Origin: Combretum micranthum
Taxonomy: Eukaryota > Streptophyta > Magnoliopsida > Myrtales > Combretaceae
NCBI GenBank assembly: GCA_024138025.1
Contig: JAMXBD010001104.1
Location: 62,001 to 126,000 of the forward strand
Length of the DNA stretch: 64,000 bases
Direction of reading: 5' to 3'
Made by a program: the position numbers and the translations under genes. The stretch's first letter is position 1. Each line of letters starts with the position of its first letter. Under the pieces are notes generated by a model, which saw only the letters and a list, made by a program, of their open reading frames with translations, was not told the origin of the DNA and did no database searches. Positions 37,907-50,599 of this stretch are shown here, one piece after another.

Positions 37907-40900
37907 ATGTTACGTTCACTCTGCACCAAATTCCTAATAAAACCATCCCACCACTCTCATGTCCTCCAAGTAAGTAAAATGTACTTCTCTTCTCAATCTT
38001 AGACCTCTAAACCCTATGTTTTCAATATTTTCTTTTTAATTCATTCAGAGACGACTACACAGTAGAAACAAGAAGGCCAAAGAGTTCATTACAACAGGTT
38101 CTCTTGTTATGAAAGAAGTTGATCGTGTCATCGACTACTGCGAACTCAATGATCCCCGCTTGATTCCTCAGCTCAGGGTATATAATTCTTAATACCCTTT
38201 TGTTGTTATGGACTGCTATGCTGTTGTAGTTTACTCATACAATGTAGTACTTTTCATTAATTTTCACGAAATGGCGTGTAATTTATTTAAAATGACTGTG
38301 TTTTATTGGGTGCTTGATGCCCATTAGCACATTTTCGGCAATCCGTTTCAGTTTCATTTTGATCGACAGCTAAGTGCCTCAGTAATTGAGTTGCGATTCA
38401 TCCTTTTTTTCAGTCTGAATCACACATGCTAGTCGAATGAAAATAAAATATAGGCTTTTTTGTTGTAGCAGCAATGATTTCCGATTTAGGGTCTCATAGT
38501 TTAGATAATTAGGGAATTGTGCATAAAGATAGCAACTTTAGGCAGTTCAGTTACGGAGATATAAAACAGTTCGTTTTATGGTGTGTCCTCGGTACAAAAT
38601 AATCACTCACTCTCAGGCAGCTGATTGGAGAAAATAACTCTATTGTACGAACAAAGAATTTTGGATTTTTAGTTTAGAGGAGGCGTAAAGATGATCTTTG
38701 GAATATGAAGAATTGGAGTGCTAAAGGAATGCGGTGTGGAGTTCCATTTCTGTTGATTTTAGTTAAATGATATGATTTGCTTTTCTATAATTAATTTAGA
38801 CACGACTCTTTCACATAAAGCTTATTGCTTTTCCCATGTATCTCATTGTAAGACTAGTGGTGTAATTCAGTCAGCATTATTGTTGCATATAGAAACTTAT
38901 AGCAAAAACCCTTGCAAGCCAGTGTAGCTTTCAAATATCCCCATTTATCGTCATGCCTCTTTCCCAAAATATGTTTTCGTTATGCTGAATTTCTGTTGGT
39001 ACTTCTACATTTTCTTCCTTGTAAACCTTGTATACTTGAACAACTTTTTTCAATTTCATACTGTTTGAAAGGAGTGCTTGATGTTCCCTTTTGAATATCA
39101 GTATAGTCGGAGGATTATTGAAGATGTTTTCTCTTTTTTGGTATATATACATGCTGTCCTAATTTATATTTGCATATAATTTTGTGGTGCAAATTTTGGG
39201 TAGCAAGCAAAGGAGAATTTCGAGCTGGCTCTTGAGGCTGACCCTTTAAATACACATGCAAGATATTGGCTGGCAAAACTCCATCTGAAATATCATGTTC
39301 CAGGGAAATGTCAAGCTGTGTAAGAGAACACCATTTGGCAGTCTTGCTTTTACTTAGCACTCGCTGATTATGCAATTTCTTTAGTTAAATCGGAGAATGA
39401 TTTTCTTAGATAATTACGATGATGCTGATATGGGAAAAATATTGATCTCAATATGAAGTATTGTGGTCAAGTTCAACATGATATAACTTTCCAGAAAATA
39501 TCGTTTTAACATGCAAATTCTCTCTTTTGGTCTTTCTTGCAATAACAAAAATTTTGATGTGTCGATTAGTTATTGGCCATGACTTCTTCCTTGCTTATGC
39601 TCTTATTTTGTGGAAGGGGCGCTGCTTTGTTAGTGGAGGCTGCTAATATGGGTGAACCTGAAGCACAATATGAATTAGCTTGTCACTTGAGGGTTGGGGT
39701 GAGGACTTTTATTTGACTGTGCACTGCCAAATTATGCTCTATGTACCTGAGTGGATAGGCTCTATGTACCTGAGTTGATAGGCTTCTGTTTGAAAATCAT
39801 TCTTCAAGTGGGTAAAGTTCATATTTATCACTTTTTTTTTTTTACCCCCTAACAGCATGAGGACTTCACATCTGATCAACAAGCTTTCTATTATTTGGAG
39901 AAGGCAGTGGATCAGGTAGGTCTCATTGAGGGAACTGTACATTAAATATCTATAGATAGCATTGAGTCTCACTAGGGCTTGCTTTGCTGAAGATGCATCC
40001 AGGTGCTCTCTACCTTCTTGGAACCGTATATATGACAGGAGACTGTGTGAAGCAAGATATGTCCTCTGCAATGTGGTGTTTTCATAGAGCCTCGGAGAAG
40101 GTTATTTGTTGTTCTTAAGATTTATTGCGGTGCATTAGCTTTAGGTTGACATAATATATCATATGTGGCTGCAGACAAGCTTCTTAGTTATGATCACTGG
40201 TGAAAATACTTGTTTACTCCAAGCATACATTTGTGAGAATTTTCTAAATCATTTGGGAAGACCTTGAACTCTTTCAGATGTGAAAGTTGGAAACCAAAAG
40301 AAAGTAAATAAGCTTGCATCTTGAATCAAGCAATGGGAGTTTAGAAGAATGAAGATCACAAGTGACATTTTAACAAAAAATCACCACTTACCATAAGATT
40401 AGAGCAGAAATAATAACCAAATTTATAAGTTACTTTGTTATTCCTTGTTACAGTTCCTAGTGTTATGGGCATAGACGAAAAGCTTGCAACATTTCCTCTT
40501 AATCCCTCTTTCACTCAAAGAATGTGACTAAAATTTTACAATATTGAATTAAGACCTTTGAATCAGTTGCACAATGCCTCAATGAATGCCCTACAAAAAC
40601 ATTTATCATCCAGTTTGCAAACAACACACTCTAAATGGACTCTCGAATTCAAAATAGTTCATTCATGTTCTCATAACAAAATAAAAGAATCCTGGAGCAC
40701 TTCACTGTGTTTTAGGCATGTGCTTTGGTCCCTTATGGCCTGTTGTTATCAGGGAGTAGATGAGGAATAGAATTGCGATTCCAAGTATATTTTTCTCCCA
40801 TTTCGACCATGTTTAGAAGCAGGGATGCTTATTCCTTTGGAACAAGGATTCTGGCTCAGAATGGAATTTTCTTTCTAGGTTTTAAGTGCCCGCATTAGTC

Positions 40901-43900
40901 AGCCCATTCCAGTACATTCTGAATTACAACTTGAACCTTCTCTATTTGTGCTCTCAATTAATATATTTCACATTAATATATTTCACAGAAACAATTATAT
41001 GTTGATACAAGCATTCAATAAACATTTGATAAATCCTTCAGGAGCATATAGAGAAAATAAATTTTTAATGTAAAGCAGCTTTAAATTCATTAATGGCATG
41101 ACAATGGTGAAATTTTTAGGAGTTAAAAGAATCTTTAGAGCACACTGGCAGCGTAAATTCAATGTATTTTTCTGGAAGTCCATATTATTATTATTATGAT
41201 GACTGTGCTGATATGTCATGCAGCATATGATCTCCTTATTTTCTTTTATTTTTGGATGTAGTTTTACGTATATAGAAACATATAATGTACATGCACCTTA
41301 TTGTAATGTTTCATATTGAATGACTAAATGTATTTAACTAACTGTATAATATGCGAAATCAACATGAGATCATATAGATGTCTGTCAAATCATTATGGAT
41401 TGGCTAACATATTTCCAATGTATTGATTCATGGATAAACCAAACACTTCTCTAGGGACACATTGGTGCTGCCATTGCTTACGGATCCCTCCTCCTGAGAG
41501 GTTAGCTATTTAGAAATGCTTTATTTGTGTTGAGTATACAATTCTAAGAGTTGAGATATTATCTGTCTGTATCCTTTCTTGTAATGTTTAGCTGATGCAA
41601 ACCAGATCATATTATCTATGAAAGTCCCTTACGCTTATTTTTTTAATTATTTAATAACGCACCTCCAGACTGACATCTAATTTGTAATATTGTCCAGATT
41701 TAAGATTGACCTTGTGTTTAAGTCTGAGAGCTCTGTAGGATCTTCTAAGTTTAGATTAAATCAATTGGTTATACAACAAAGACATTTTGAATTTTGGTGC
41801 CTCAATATCTAAGTTGTATTCATTGTGGAAAGAAGTCCCTGAACCAAGAAGCAACAGAAAATCTCCAATTTTTCTATTTCTTGGTCGCCCAGAATGATGC
41901 AAATTAGGAAGCGATAAACAGAAAGCTCCTTTTCTATTTCTTGGTCACCGAAAATGAGAAATGGTAGGAAAAGAAGCCTTCCATATAAACTCTTACATGA
42001 TGGAAGGTTTTGAATTTGTACTATGTTAAATGCTTGGGCTGTAGATCTGGTCATAGGGTATGAATTAATAATGAAGAATTAAAGGTCTATGGGTTGGATT
42101 TTTTGACAACTTCTTAAGAGAGAATCCTTCTAATACGTTTTTAAATCACTTTTTGCCTGTATTGTTATCGATTACATTAGCATATTTATACAAGCTTTTG
42201 AGTTGCTACATTCCTTAAATAAGAAATAACGATAAATGTTATAAATTATAATATGTCCCAGGTGCATAAAATCCAAAACTAAATAACAAGATATTCTTTA
42301 CTTTTCTATTATAAAGGATATTGGGATGCTCTGAATAATTATATAACAAGCTTAATAGCCTCAACCTGTAGTCAGAGGAAAGCCAAGAAGACATGATGAA
42401 TTCCTCAGAAAAGATGGATGGTATCACAGCTTTTGAACATGACTAGGATTTGGCAATAAGATATGTCCAGTGGCATAAAAAAATGTGGAAAATAGATCCT
42501 GCTTTAATGGGAACACTTCTGCATCTTCTCTCTCAGATGTCTGAAAAAGCATACGACAGTGTAACTGATAGGCTACAGGCACGATGAACCATTAAAGTGC
42601 TGTTACTGGAACTTGGCATGTAAAACCAAAGGCCATGAAGATATCCAGACACAGTCAGTTGCTAACATGCTTTTCCTGGAACATTTATCAACTGACTGTG
42701 TCTAGATATGATAATGGATTCATGTATGAGACAATGATAGAGTTGGCTGATGAGTTAGTGTGTGAATTCACCATACATTTATGTATGTATGGATGTATGT
42801 ATATGTGAATTTATATATATTTGTGCTACTAGGAGGAGAACAAACGCTCATTTGGCCTTAGGTTATCTGCCTTGCGTGTTTTTTTTGGTGGGGGGGGGGA
42901 GCTTTTATACAATTAATTTCGCTCTTGATGGCCATCCTGATTATACCTGAGAAAGCTAAATGACAGCTTACATTTTGGAAGTTGGGGGTGATCATGAGAC
43001 AGGTCTGGGATAAATTAGACACTTATCACCGTTACACCATGGTAATTGGTAGGGCGATGTTCTATTACCATTATTGCACAACTGGTGTATTGCAAAGCCT
43101 TGCGATCTTCATTAAAGGTCAATAAAACATGTATCTATTAGAAGTTATTCAAAACTTGAGAATATCAGATATATCCTTATGATTAAGCTTGAAAGGTTTT
43201 TCTTTTCTTCCCCGTACCCCCCAACCCCCCACATCTTCCTCATGTGAAGTGATATCTTGCCCATTCTTATTTCCTTAGGGCAAGACACAATGGATTTCAG
43301 TTTTTTCCTACAGTATGACCAATACTAATTGAAATCAAAAGGTGATTGAAAGTTGTCAAATATCAAGAATGAAAAGGCATATTAGTTATTGCTTAATCTG
43401 ATTTCTGTCTGTGATGGTGTTGAAATGAGCAGGACTTAATTGCTGTTATTTTCCTTACATTCATTAGCTTGGATGGTTTCTTTTCATTTTCCTGATATCG
43501 ATGCCCCTCTTCAACAAACTTTTCCTTAATCAGAATGATTTCTTAAATCATGATTCTTTCGACATGGCTCCTAAGTACTTAACTTTTCTTTTCTTTTTCT
43601 TTTTCGTTGTTTTTCCCCTTCCAACTAACCTATGTATTTTTTATTTTGATGACATTGCTCAGGTGTACAAGTTCCAGAATGCCTGACTAAATACTACACT
43701 AAGGGACCAGCTGCCCGTAAAGCAAAGAGTGATGGCATTGACATGATGAATCCAGTAAAAATAGCGAAAAAACACTTTGAGATTGCAGCAAAAGCAGGGT
43801 GTAATCTTGGGTTTAAATGGCTGAGTAGACTTGAAGAGGAAGAAAAACGATTGCAGCAGAATGATACACAGAACAGTACTGCTAATTTGGTATCTGTTTG

Positions 43901-43901
43901 A
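37907..43901 (+). CDS. Sel1-repeat protein, eight exons, possibly mitochondrial
   Basis: Exons: 37907-37969, 38049-38177, 39204-39319, 39617-39698, 39856-39915, 39993-40100, 41455-41500 and 43663-43901. All introns are GT-AG and phases agree, giving 280 aa. The start [13 protein letters not shown] with an RRLHSRNKK stretch is basic, Ser-rich and free of acidic residues, which suggests a mitochondrial presequence. Residues about 104-130 ([20 protein letters not shown]), 137-166 ([10 protein letters not shown] to LGTVYMTG) and 173-203 ([20 protein letters not shown]) are Sel1-like repeats. A fourth partial one, [20 protein letters not shown], lies near the C terminus. Such helical repeats usually act as protein-binding scaffolds. 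The partner is unknown and I give no symbol. The end is a Glu/Lys-rich helix and a Ser-Val tail. The largest introns are those after exons 6 and 7. Confidence 0.87.
38009..38016 (+). promoter_or_regulatory. Telo-box AAACCCTA in intron 1 of the Sel1-repeat gene
   Basis: An exact AAACCCTA lies about 40 bp after the first coding exon. Telo-boxes near plant gene starts bind TRB-type factors and are common in genes for translation and organelle biogenesis. A single 8-mer can arise by chance. Confidence 0.35.
42632..42717 (+). other. Long intronic hairpin in intron 7 of the Sel1-repeat gene
   Basis: The arm at 42640-42661 (GATATCCAGACACAGTCAGT...) pairs with 42689-42710 at 20 of 22 positions. Weaker pairing extends outward to about 35 bp around a loop of about 27 nt. 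It could be a small foldback repeat or a microRNA-like precursor. The sequence alone does not decide. Confidence 0.45.
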
Positions 43902-44200
43902 AGATCTGCTGTGGGGCATGGGATCCCCACGGTCAAAGCTAGGACCAAAACGTTTTAGGAGGTAAAGAAGGGGAGGTTAATGGAAAGATGCTGGTGCGTT
44001 TGGAGCTTTCTTGAGTTGTGCAAATGGCCTTGACCCGTGGGCCCATTTATTCATTTTAAAAAATCTTGCGGCCAGCAACCTTTAACGGTTTAACCTATTT
44101 AAAAATGGGTTAAAAAATATCAGCCCATTTACCTAACCTTATTTTATAGATTGAGGAGTTTGGTGGTGGTTGATTTTCACGGCTTCGTGTTAATAAAATA
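43902..44200. other. 3' flank of the Sel1-repeat gene
   Basis: Probable 3' UTR, followed by GGGCCCATTTATTC and AAAATGGGTTAAAAAATATC segments typical of non-autonomous hAT remnants. Confidence 0.4.
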
Positions 44201-44208
44201 TGTCTAGT

Positions 44209-44673
44209 TAGGGCTGTAAACGAGTTGAGTTGATCGTGAGTTACTTAGCTCAACTCGAGCTTGGTTAGTAAATGAGTCAAGCTTGAGTCTAAAATAAAGC
44301 TTGATTATCTAAACGAATTGAACTCAAGTTTTGATTTAAACTCGTAAGCCAGCTCGTGAAGATACTTGAGTAAGCTCATTAAAATACTTGTTAATAAACT
44401 TATTAGCAAATTTATAAATTTTTTATGCATGATATATTATATATAATTACATAATTAAAATAATGAAAACTGATTTTTATTAATATTTATTTATATATTT
44501 ATAGCAACATTTATATATTATATCTTAGGTTTTAAAAAAAATGAAAAACGTGTTATCTAAATGAGTCGAGCTCGCATTTAAATTTCAAGCTAAATAAAAA
44601 CTGAATAGGTTCGATAAAAAACTCGGCTTGAGCTCAATAAATTTCAAATAGGCTTGCTTTTTTTATAGCCTTA
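44209..44673. mobile_element. Non-autonomous hAT element, 465 bp
   Basis: The ends are TAGGGCTGTAAACGAG and, reverse-complemented, TAAGGCTATAAAAAAAG. Flanking 8-bp sequences TGTCTAGT (44201-44208) and TGTCTTGG (44674-44681) agree at 6 of 8. The interior is rich in GAGCTCGAGCTTG-type phrases seen in plant hAT MITEs. It sits about 300 bp after the stop codon of the Sel1-repeat gene. Confidence 0.65.
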
Positions 44674-44734
44674 TGTCTTGGAGGACCAAGTTGTGTGTAC
44701 TCATAATGGTCTATATTTCTATTTGAGGGAGGAA

Positions 44735-45000
44735 ATTGGTACATGAATTTTGTAAAAAATTTTATTTATAACTGAATGTTTTTTGGCCTTTTAATATTTG
44801 AAGAAGTGGTTAATATTTTATTAAAGTTTTCATCACTAATTGTCTTATTAACACCATTTGTAAATATTTAATCAAAAGATTTCTCTTTTATGTTTGCAAA
44901 AGTGTAAGTGATTATAATAAAATAGTAAAAATAGTTTTAAAAAGTTTGGTTATTAAATTGAATTTTCATGCAAGATTTAACAATTAAATTTGACATTTAA
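44735..45000. mobile_element. Small inverted-repeat element, relative of 31627-31950
   Basis: The right end, reverse-complemented, reads TGTCAAATTTAATTGTTAAA and then AATTCAATTTAATAACCAAAC. These are phrases close to those at 31627-31950. Ends are only approximate. Confidence 0.4.
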
Positions 45001-46150
45001 AAATAAATAAATACATACATATGTTGATAAGTTAATACCAAATTATTTTGGTATTTATAATTATAAATGAATTACAGAAGTCAAATTTTTTCCTTCTATA
45101 CTCATAACTAATTTAGTTGACCTAAAAAGGGGTGAAAAAAAAAAGAAGGGGGGAGAGAGAGAGAACCAGAGAAGGCCTCATTTTTGAGAGGGAGAGAGAG
45201 AAGTTAATTATCCATTTATTAGGAGAAGATAAGATTTTTTTCCCTTAAGAAATGAAATATGATCAACACAATCTCTTTTCATCTAAATTTTCCATAAGTC
45301 CTACCCTTCATTAGGCTTCTTTTTTTTTTTTTTTTTGGGTTGATGAGGGAAAGAAAAAAAAACTTTATGTATATAGATAAAATTATCTTAATATATTATT
45401 TCAAAAACCTTTTACCTTATCAATTTAATTACATGAAAATCATTAAAACTCCAATTGAAATATGAAAAACCTTTGGCAAAAAAAAAAAAAAAAAAAGAGA
45501 AAAATCATTGCAAATGAATTTAAGTAACATTTAAAAACATGCGGGAAAGGAAAGGAATTGTAATTGGAAAACTCGGAGGTTTTGCCTACTGGCATGAATA
45601 TTGTTGTTGTCGTCGTCGTGTCTTTATCTATTACACTATTTAAATTGATATTAAATTTACTTTATATAATATATAGTTTTAATGGTAGTTTCATTAATCA
45701 CTATTGTTTTCGCCTTGATCGTGCTTGTAGAGCAGATTGGATATAAACTTATCAATATATGTGCATGCAAAACAAGAATGAACCAATAGGTATTGGGGGT
45801 CAATCTAGTACAACTATTTCGACGATCAAATTAGCACAATATAAAATGTGTTTAGTAGACAAATGAGCATAATGTTGACAAGATGTTTCCAGATAATCAT
45901 AATTATTCGGAGTAGGGTGGAACAGTTCATGCCCATTGATCATGTGCTGAGCAGGATGGTCATGACCAAGTGAGCAAAGTAATCCTTTCGTTCGTTCAGT
46001 CTTATCATGGATGATAGAGCAAGATTTGGAGGTTGGTTATGGGTTATTGGATTGACCAGTGTTCTAATTAGGTTAGGTTAAGCTTAAGGAGCCCTAAGCC
46101 TAAATTTACCCATTAACAATTGCTCTCTCTCCCCTACTCTTTTAATGATT
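45001..46150. other. Intergenic DNA
   Basis: GA-rich tracts (45140-45200), T17 (45320-45336) and A19 (45478-45496). No gene was seen. Confidence 0.4.
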
Positions 46151-46152
46151 GG

Positions 46153-46740
46153 TTAGGAGTCAGCAAAGAAAGTAAGCATAGGAAGGCTTCCCAAGTATTG
46201 TGCTAGGTAATCAGATGTGAAGAGCTTAGCGAAAAAGTCAAACAAATACGAAGATGAACCTTTGTGGACAACTTGTGTGTAATGGATGCAGATGTGGACC
46301 CATGTTCTAGAAAACATTAACTTGAAATTGGCTTCACTATCAAGTTGAGCATTTCGAGGGTTGATTTGTGCATTATATGTTGGACTTGCCATAAAATGGT
46401 TAAACCGAGCGATTCATGTGCAGTTGCATGTCTTCTAACCACATCATGAATTCTCATTAGAAAAATGTCTTTTGAAAAAGTTACCACACGAAAGAAGTTT
46501 GCCTTTTCAAATTTGGTGCAAAATTTCATAGGGCGACATGTATCAAACATGAATCGGTTATGTAGATGTTATGTTCATATACGTTTGCTATGTACCACTT
46601 CATGTCAAAGTTCACTAGTGAATGTAGTATATTCAATGTTGTGGGTTAAGCCTATTTCACCCATAACCGACCTTAAAAAAGGGTCATCCAAGCTGTAGGA
46701 TCATTTTCAATTGAACTAGTTGGTTCAATGGGGACCTACT
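46153..46740 (-). other. Unassigned gene-like remnant
   Basis: Two overlapping - strand frames (46317-46550 and 46153-46392) have normal amino acid composition in a locally GC-balanced stretch, for example NAQINPRNAQLDSEANFKLM and EKANFFRVVTFSKDIFLMRI. The frame above them is broken by stops (46560-46740). I do not recognise a family. It may be a decayed mobile-element protein or chance. Confidence 0.2.
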
Positions 46741-48028
46741 TTTCCCGTTTGTGATAAAAGGATTCAAACACTTCACTTAAGAAAAAGAAGCGATTTTTGC
46801 GGATAAACCAACAATAAATAGCATAGCAATGGGAGCTAAAATTTTCCCCGAAAGAGAAATAAAGGAGGAGAGAGAAAGAAAAGAGAGTTCAAATTCTGCT
46901 TTATCATTCAATTAAATAGTCCATTTAATGCTAACATGATATACTGTTAATGAATACTAGAATGAAACAATCTTTTTAAGAAGGAAAAAAAAATTGAATT
47001 GAAATGTCAATTAGCAAAGGAGGAGGAGAAGTGAGCTCATATGTTTCTTGTTAGAACTAACAAACATGAAATTGCGCTCAATATTCCTTTACTTATAGAG
47101 GGAGGGAGAGAAAGAGAGAGCTTAGTGGTTGGATGACGTTGATTAGGGAAAAAAACAGAGCGTGTTAAGAGGGGTTTTTAGTGTTTGATGAAATCAACGA
47201 TTTGAATATGGGATTAAATTATTATTATAGCTATGACCAAAGTAAAGTGTCGGATTTTTCAAATGAAGATCTCTCTTCATTGTTTTCTCCTATGTTTACT
47301 TCTTACATTACTTTTGATATCATATTGGCAAACAAGTATATAATATTTATGTCTATATTATAAAACGATTTGGATTAATCTATGAACTTGAACTGTAAAA
47401 ACAGAGCTGAAAAACCTAGGAGTATTGTATAATCAATATAAAGTAAACTTTATTTTTATTTCCTAATAGTGCTTGTAATTTTCATGCAAGCAAAATTAAG
47501 AGAAAATTGCAAATAAGTTCTTTATGGATTTGAGTGCATAAATTTCATTTTTTTTAATAATTGGGATATAACTTAAATTTTCCTTTTTCATTAACCCTGG
47601 GTTCGACCTTATAACCCTTAACCCCCCATCACCTTGTGGTTCAGCTTTGACAACACTAAGTACACCATCTGATTAAATGATTGGTGTCAATCCAATCATA
47701 AAAACCTTATCTTGGAAGTGCTAAGAAATATAAAATTAATTGAAATTGGAGCAACATTTCAAAAATAAGGAGTAAATTAGACATCATCAATGGTTAAGTC
47801 TGAATAAGGATTCGACCGGACTAGTCACTATTGGTTCCCGAACTAGGAATCAAACGAGGAACGATGGATCCAATCCGGCTAATGAACTATCGATTATGAT
47901 GGGTAGGCATTGGAACCCCTCGATCCAAGCTGGTCATGTACAAAAGGTCAAGACCCGATAGTTAATCTATGGACCCAATAGGTCATACCTGCCTAACATT
48001 AAAAAGTAAAAATAAAAATTCACTAAGG
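46741..48028. other. Intergenic DNA
   Basis: AT-rich with GGGAGAGA tracts (47100-47120). The segment 47790-48000 (GACCGGACTAGTCAC, GACCCGATAG, GGACCCAATAGG) resembles debris of non-autonomous hAT elements. Confidence 0.4.
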
Positions 48029-48900
48029 CCCCATGTGTAATTCTGGAGAAATCAAAAAAGAAAACAAGAAAAAGCAAAAAGCAAAAAGCCGGCCATATGA
48101 ACAGGGAATGAATAATCCCCATGTGCAATTATGGATAGGGGTATGCAAAAAATCAATGAAACCAAAAAATTAAATCGAAATCGGAAAATCAATTCGAAAA
48201 ATATGGTTAATTGGTTTGTTGGTTTTGGTTTAGGATTACGATTTTTATTTTTTTTTCTGATTTTCTATTTTCATTTGTAACCACAAAAAATTGACGATTA
48301 ATGATTTTAATATTTTTAAATATATTATATGTATAATTTACATGTACATATAATTATTTTTTAAAAATATATACATATAATTTATATATATATATTAATG
48401 TTCCTTGGATTTTGATTAAAGTACCATGTTCTATCCTTTGTTTGATAGGTATTAACATGGTAATTGATTTGGTTTGATTTTATTGATGATGACACATACA
48501 AAGGCTTGTGTTTCCCTTTTTCCTTAATTTGATTTTCCTTTTTTTTTAGCTATCGTAATATATATAACAGTTTAAAGAAAAACTCCATGATAAAAGCTAA
48601 AAAATAAGGTTTGTTGAAACTATCAATTTCATTTGTTGAAACCATTATATTAAATGGTTAAAAACCCAAAATTGAAAAAAAATTAACAGAAAAGGGGGCT
48701 AATTATTTATAATGGACCAATTCAAGATTAAGATATTACAAAATCAATTATTATGGTTAGGTTCAAAAAATAGAACAACGGACTAGCTAATCGAACTGTG
48801 AACATCCCTAATTATGGAGAAATTAGGAAGGAAAAAAAAAAAAGTAAAAGCAAAAGTCTATACAAGATTTGACCACAAATAATGAATGAATAGAAAATCG
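48029..48900. repeat. Tandem duplication of about 88 bp, second copy split by a hAT element
   Basis: Copy 1 is 48029-48116 and begins CCCCATGTGTAATTCTGGAG. Copy 2 begins CCCCATGTGCAATTATGGA at 48117, is split by the element 48136-48810, and resumes GAAATTAGGAAGG to about 48900. Both copies continue with an A-rich AAAAGCAAAAG segment and a GAATGAATA-AAT end. Confidence 0.7.
48136..48810. mobile_element. Non-autonomous hAT element, 675 bp, perfect 8-bp duplication
   Basis: It starts TAGGGGTATGC and ends GAACATCCCTA, reverse-complemented TAGGGATGTTC. The 8-bp flanks ATTATGGA at 48128-48135 and 48811-48818 are identical, the hAT hallmark. The interior is AT-rich without coding capacity. Confidence 0.85.
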
Positions 48901-49329
48901 TTAGGCTTGATAAATTTCAACCACTACTTTTAAATATGTCAAGATGCATCATGGTACCAGTTGGGAAAAAAGGCAAAAATTTAAAATTATGTACATGTTT
49001 AGTGAAAAGCATTTGAATTTTAATGTTCAAATTGGAACATGTAGATGTTAGTAGTAGAGTAAGGATGCAACAATCCATTATAAGAGATACCTGTTTTCAC
49101 TGATTTGGTTTATCAGTCTGTGAAGCTTAAATCTTAAATAAGTGAACGAGTGTGCATCCAAAAGAAATAATTGCACCGAGTTAGGAATCTTAACTGCATT
49201 TTACAATTTCTTGTTTTAGGAAAATTTCGACATTCAAATTTCAACATTTGCCAATAAAATACATTAGGATTTTTTTCATCATGGGTCATCAAACTTTCAA
49301 ATGCCGAAGTCATATGATGGTTCAACAAA

Positions 49330-50560
49330 TATCACGATCTGACTCAAAGAAAAGCAAGGCTGTGGCAATTCAAGGATGAATCATATCATGATGCGCTGGA
49401 GCAAATGATAAGCGGGTTGCACCTGAGTTTCAATGCTAGTGAGAATGTGAATCTAGTGTACTGCCATCAAGAAATTCTTCAACCATAGGCTTCTCAGTGG
49501 AGCACTTTGACTATGAAGTGGCATTGCCTCGAAATGTATTAGAGAGGTAAGACATAGCTACAAGATATGTTTGCAGACCTTGACACATGTGTCTTCATTT
49601 GTTTGGACATTTGGATGAACAAATGGAGTGAAAGTTCTTACACGGGCATAACATCTCATTGGATAATGCAAAAAATATTAATTGCATTGGGAAAAAGGAT
49701 GTAACCCATAGAACATAAAATATATATGCTACAATATAATAATTCTTGATGCATGTGGTTTAAGTAAAAAGATTTTTTAAATAGGTTTCGACAATGCTAT
49801 AGCTAATATTGCTGATCTAAAATCATTGTATCAGCCCATGCTTGATGGAACCTTTTTTTTTATATAAGATGTGCATGTCATATTTTAAATCCATGCATAA
49901 TGGATGGAATTAAGTCTCTACAAATTTTTAGTCGTCTCATAAAACTTGTGCTTGACTACATAATGCGTCATCCATTAATTAATAAGGAATGTCGAAAATG
50001 GTGTGAAATGTAGATTAAAAGGCTGAAAAAATTTAAATAGATCTACAATAGAGATGGAACCAAACAAATGAACTTTTTTAGCCAGCACAATCCCATATAA
50101 AGAGTTGTTGTGATACTTTTGCTATTGCACATATACCAAACATACCATATTGCACCCAAATAAATAGAATGTCTACTACAATTGGTTGGAATTCTTGAAC
50201 TTTTTTTTTTTTATGACTGCACAAATGTTTTCTTCCGGGTGTACAACTGGAGTATACATCTGTTTTTATTAGAGGTACGTAGCATCATCGGAACGCTCTA
50301 AAATGTAAGATATGATCCTATATTATAAATGTGTGTTAATGGTATGACTTGCAAGTGGTTGAAGTATTATAAGGAGATTCCATTGATATACAACATGGCA
50401 TAGTTGTTGGATCCACGCAATAAGGTGGAACAACTTCAAGAAGTTTTAGAATATTATTATGAAAATATGGATAAAATGTCGGATACCTAAGACATGTATT
50501 CTGTTTCAGCTAGTAATGTTGTAAAAGAAGCAAGTAAGGCATTGTAGACCTTTACTCGCA
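49330..50560 (+). pseudogene. Dead hAT transposase
   Basis: Pieces of a plant hAT transposase (RICESLEEPER/Daysleeper kind) appear in order on the + strand with stops and shifts. These are a SESSYTGITSHWI segment (about 49630), FDNAIANIADLKSLYQPMLDG (about 49787-49850), an ACHILN-like segment in a shifted frame (about 49870-49900), FSRLIKLVLDYIMRHP, and NMAVVLDPRNKVEQLQEVLE (about 50392-50450). The last holds the hAT signature LDPR-K. The C-terminal dimerisation domain was not found. The copy is inactive. Confidence 0.7.
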
Positions 50561-50599
50561 ATTCAGCTTCATATATGGTAGGTAATCACCCACCAGTGT

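Noticed and set aside
43659..43948. Two - strand frames of about 85 codons
   Set aside because: They are antisense to the last exon of the Sel1-repeat gene.
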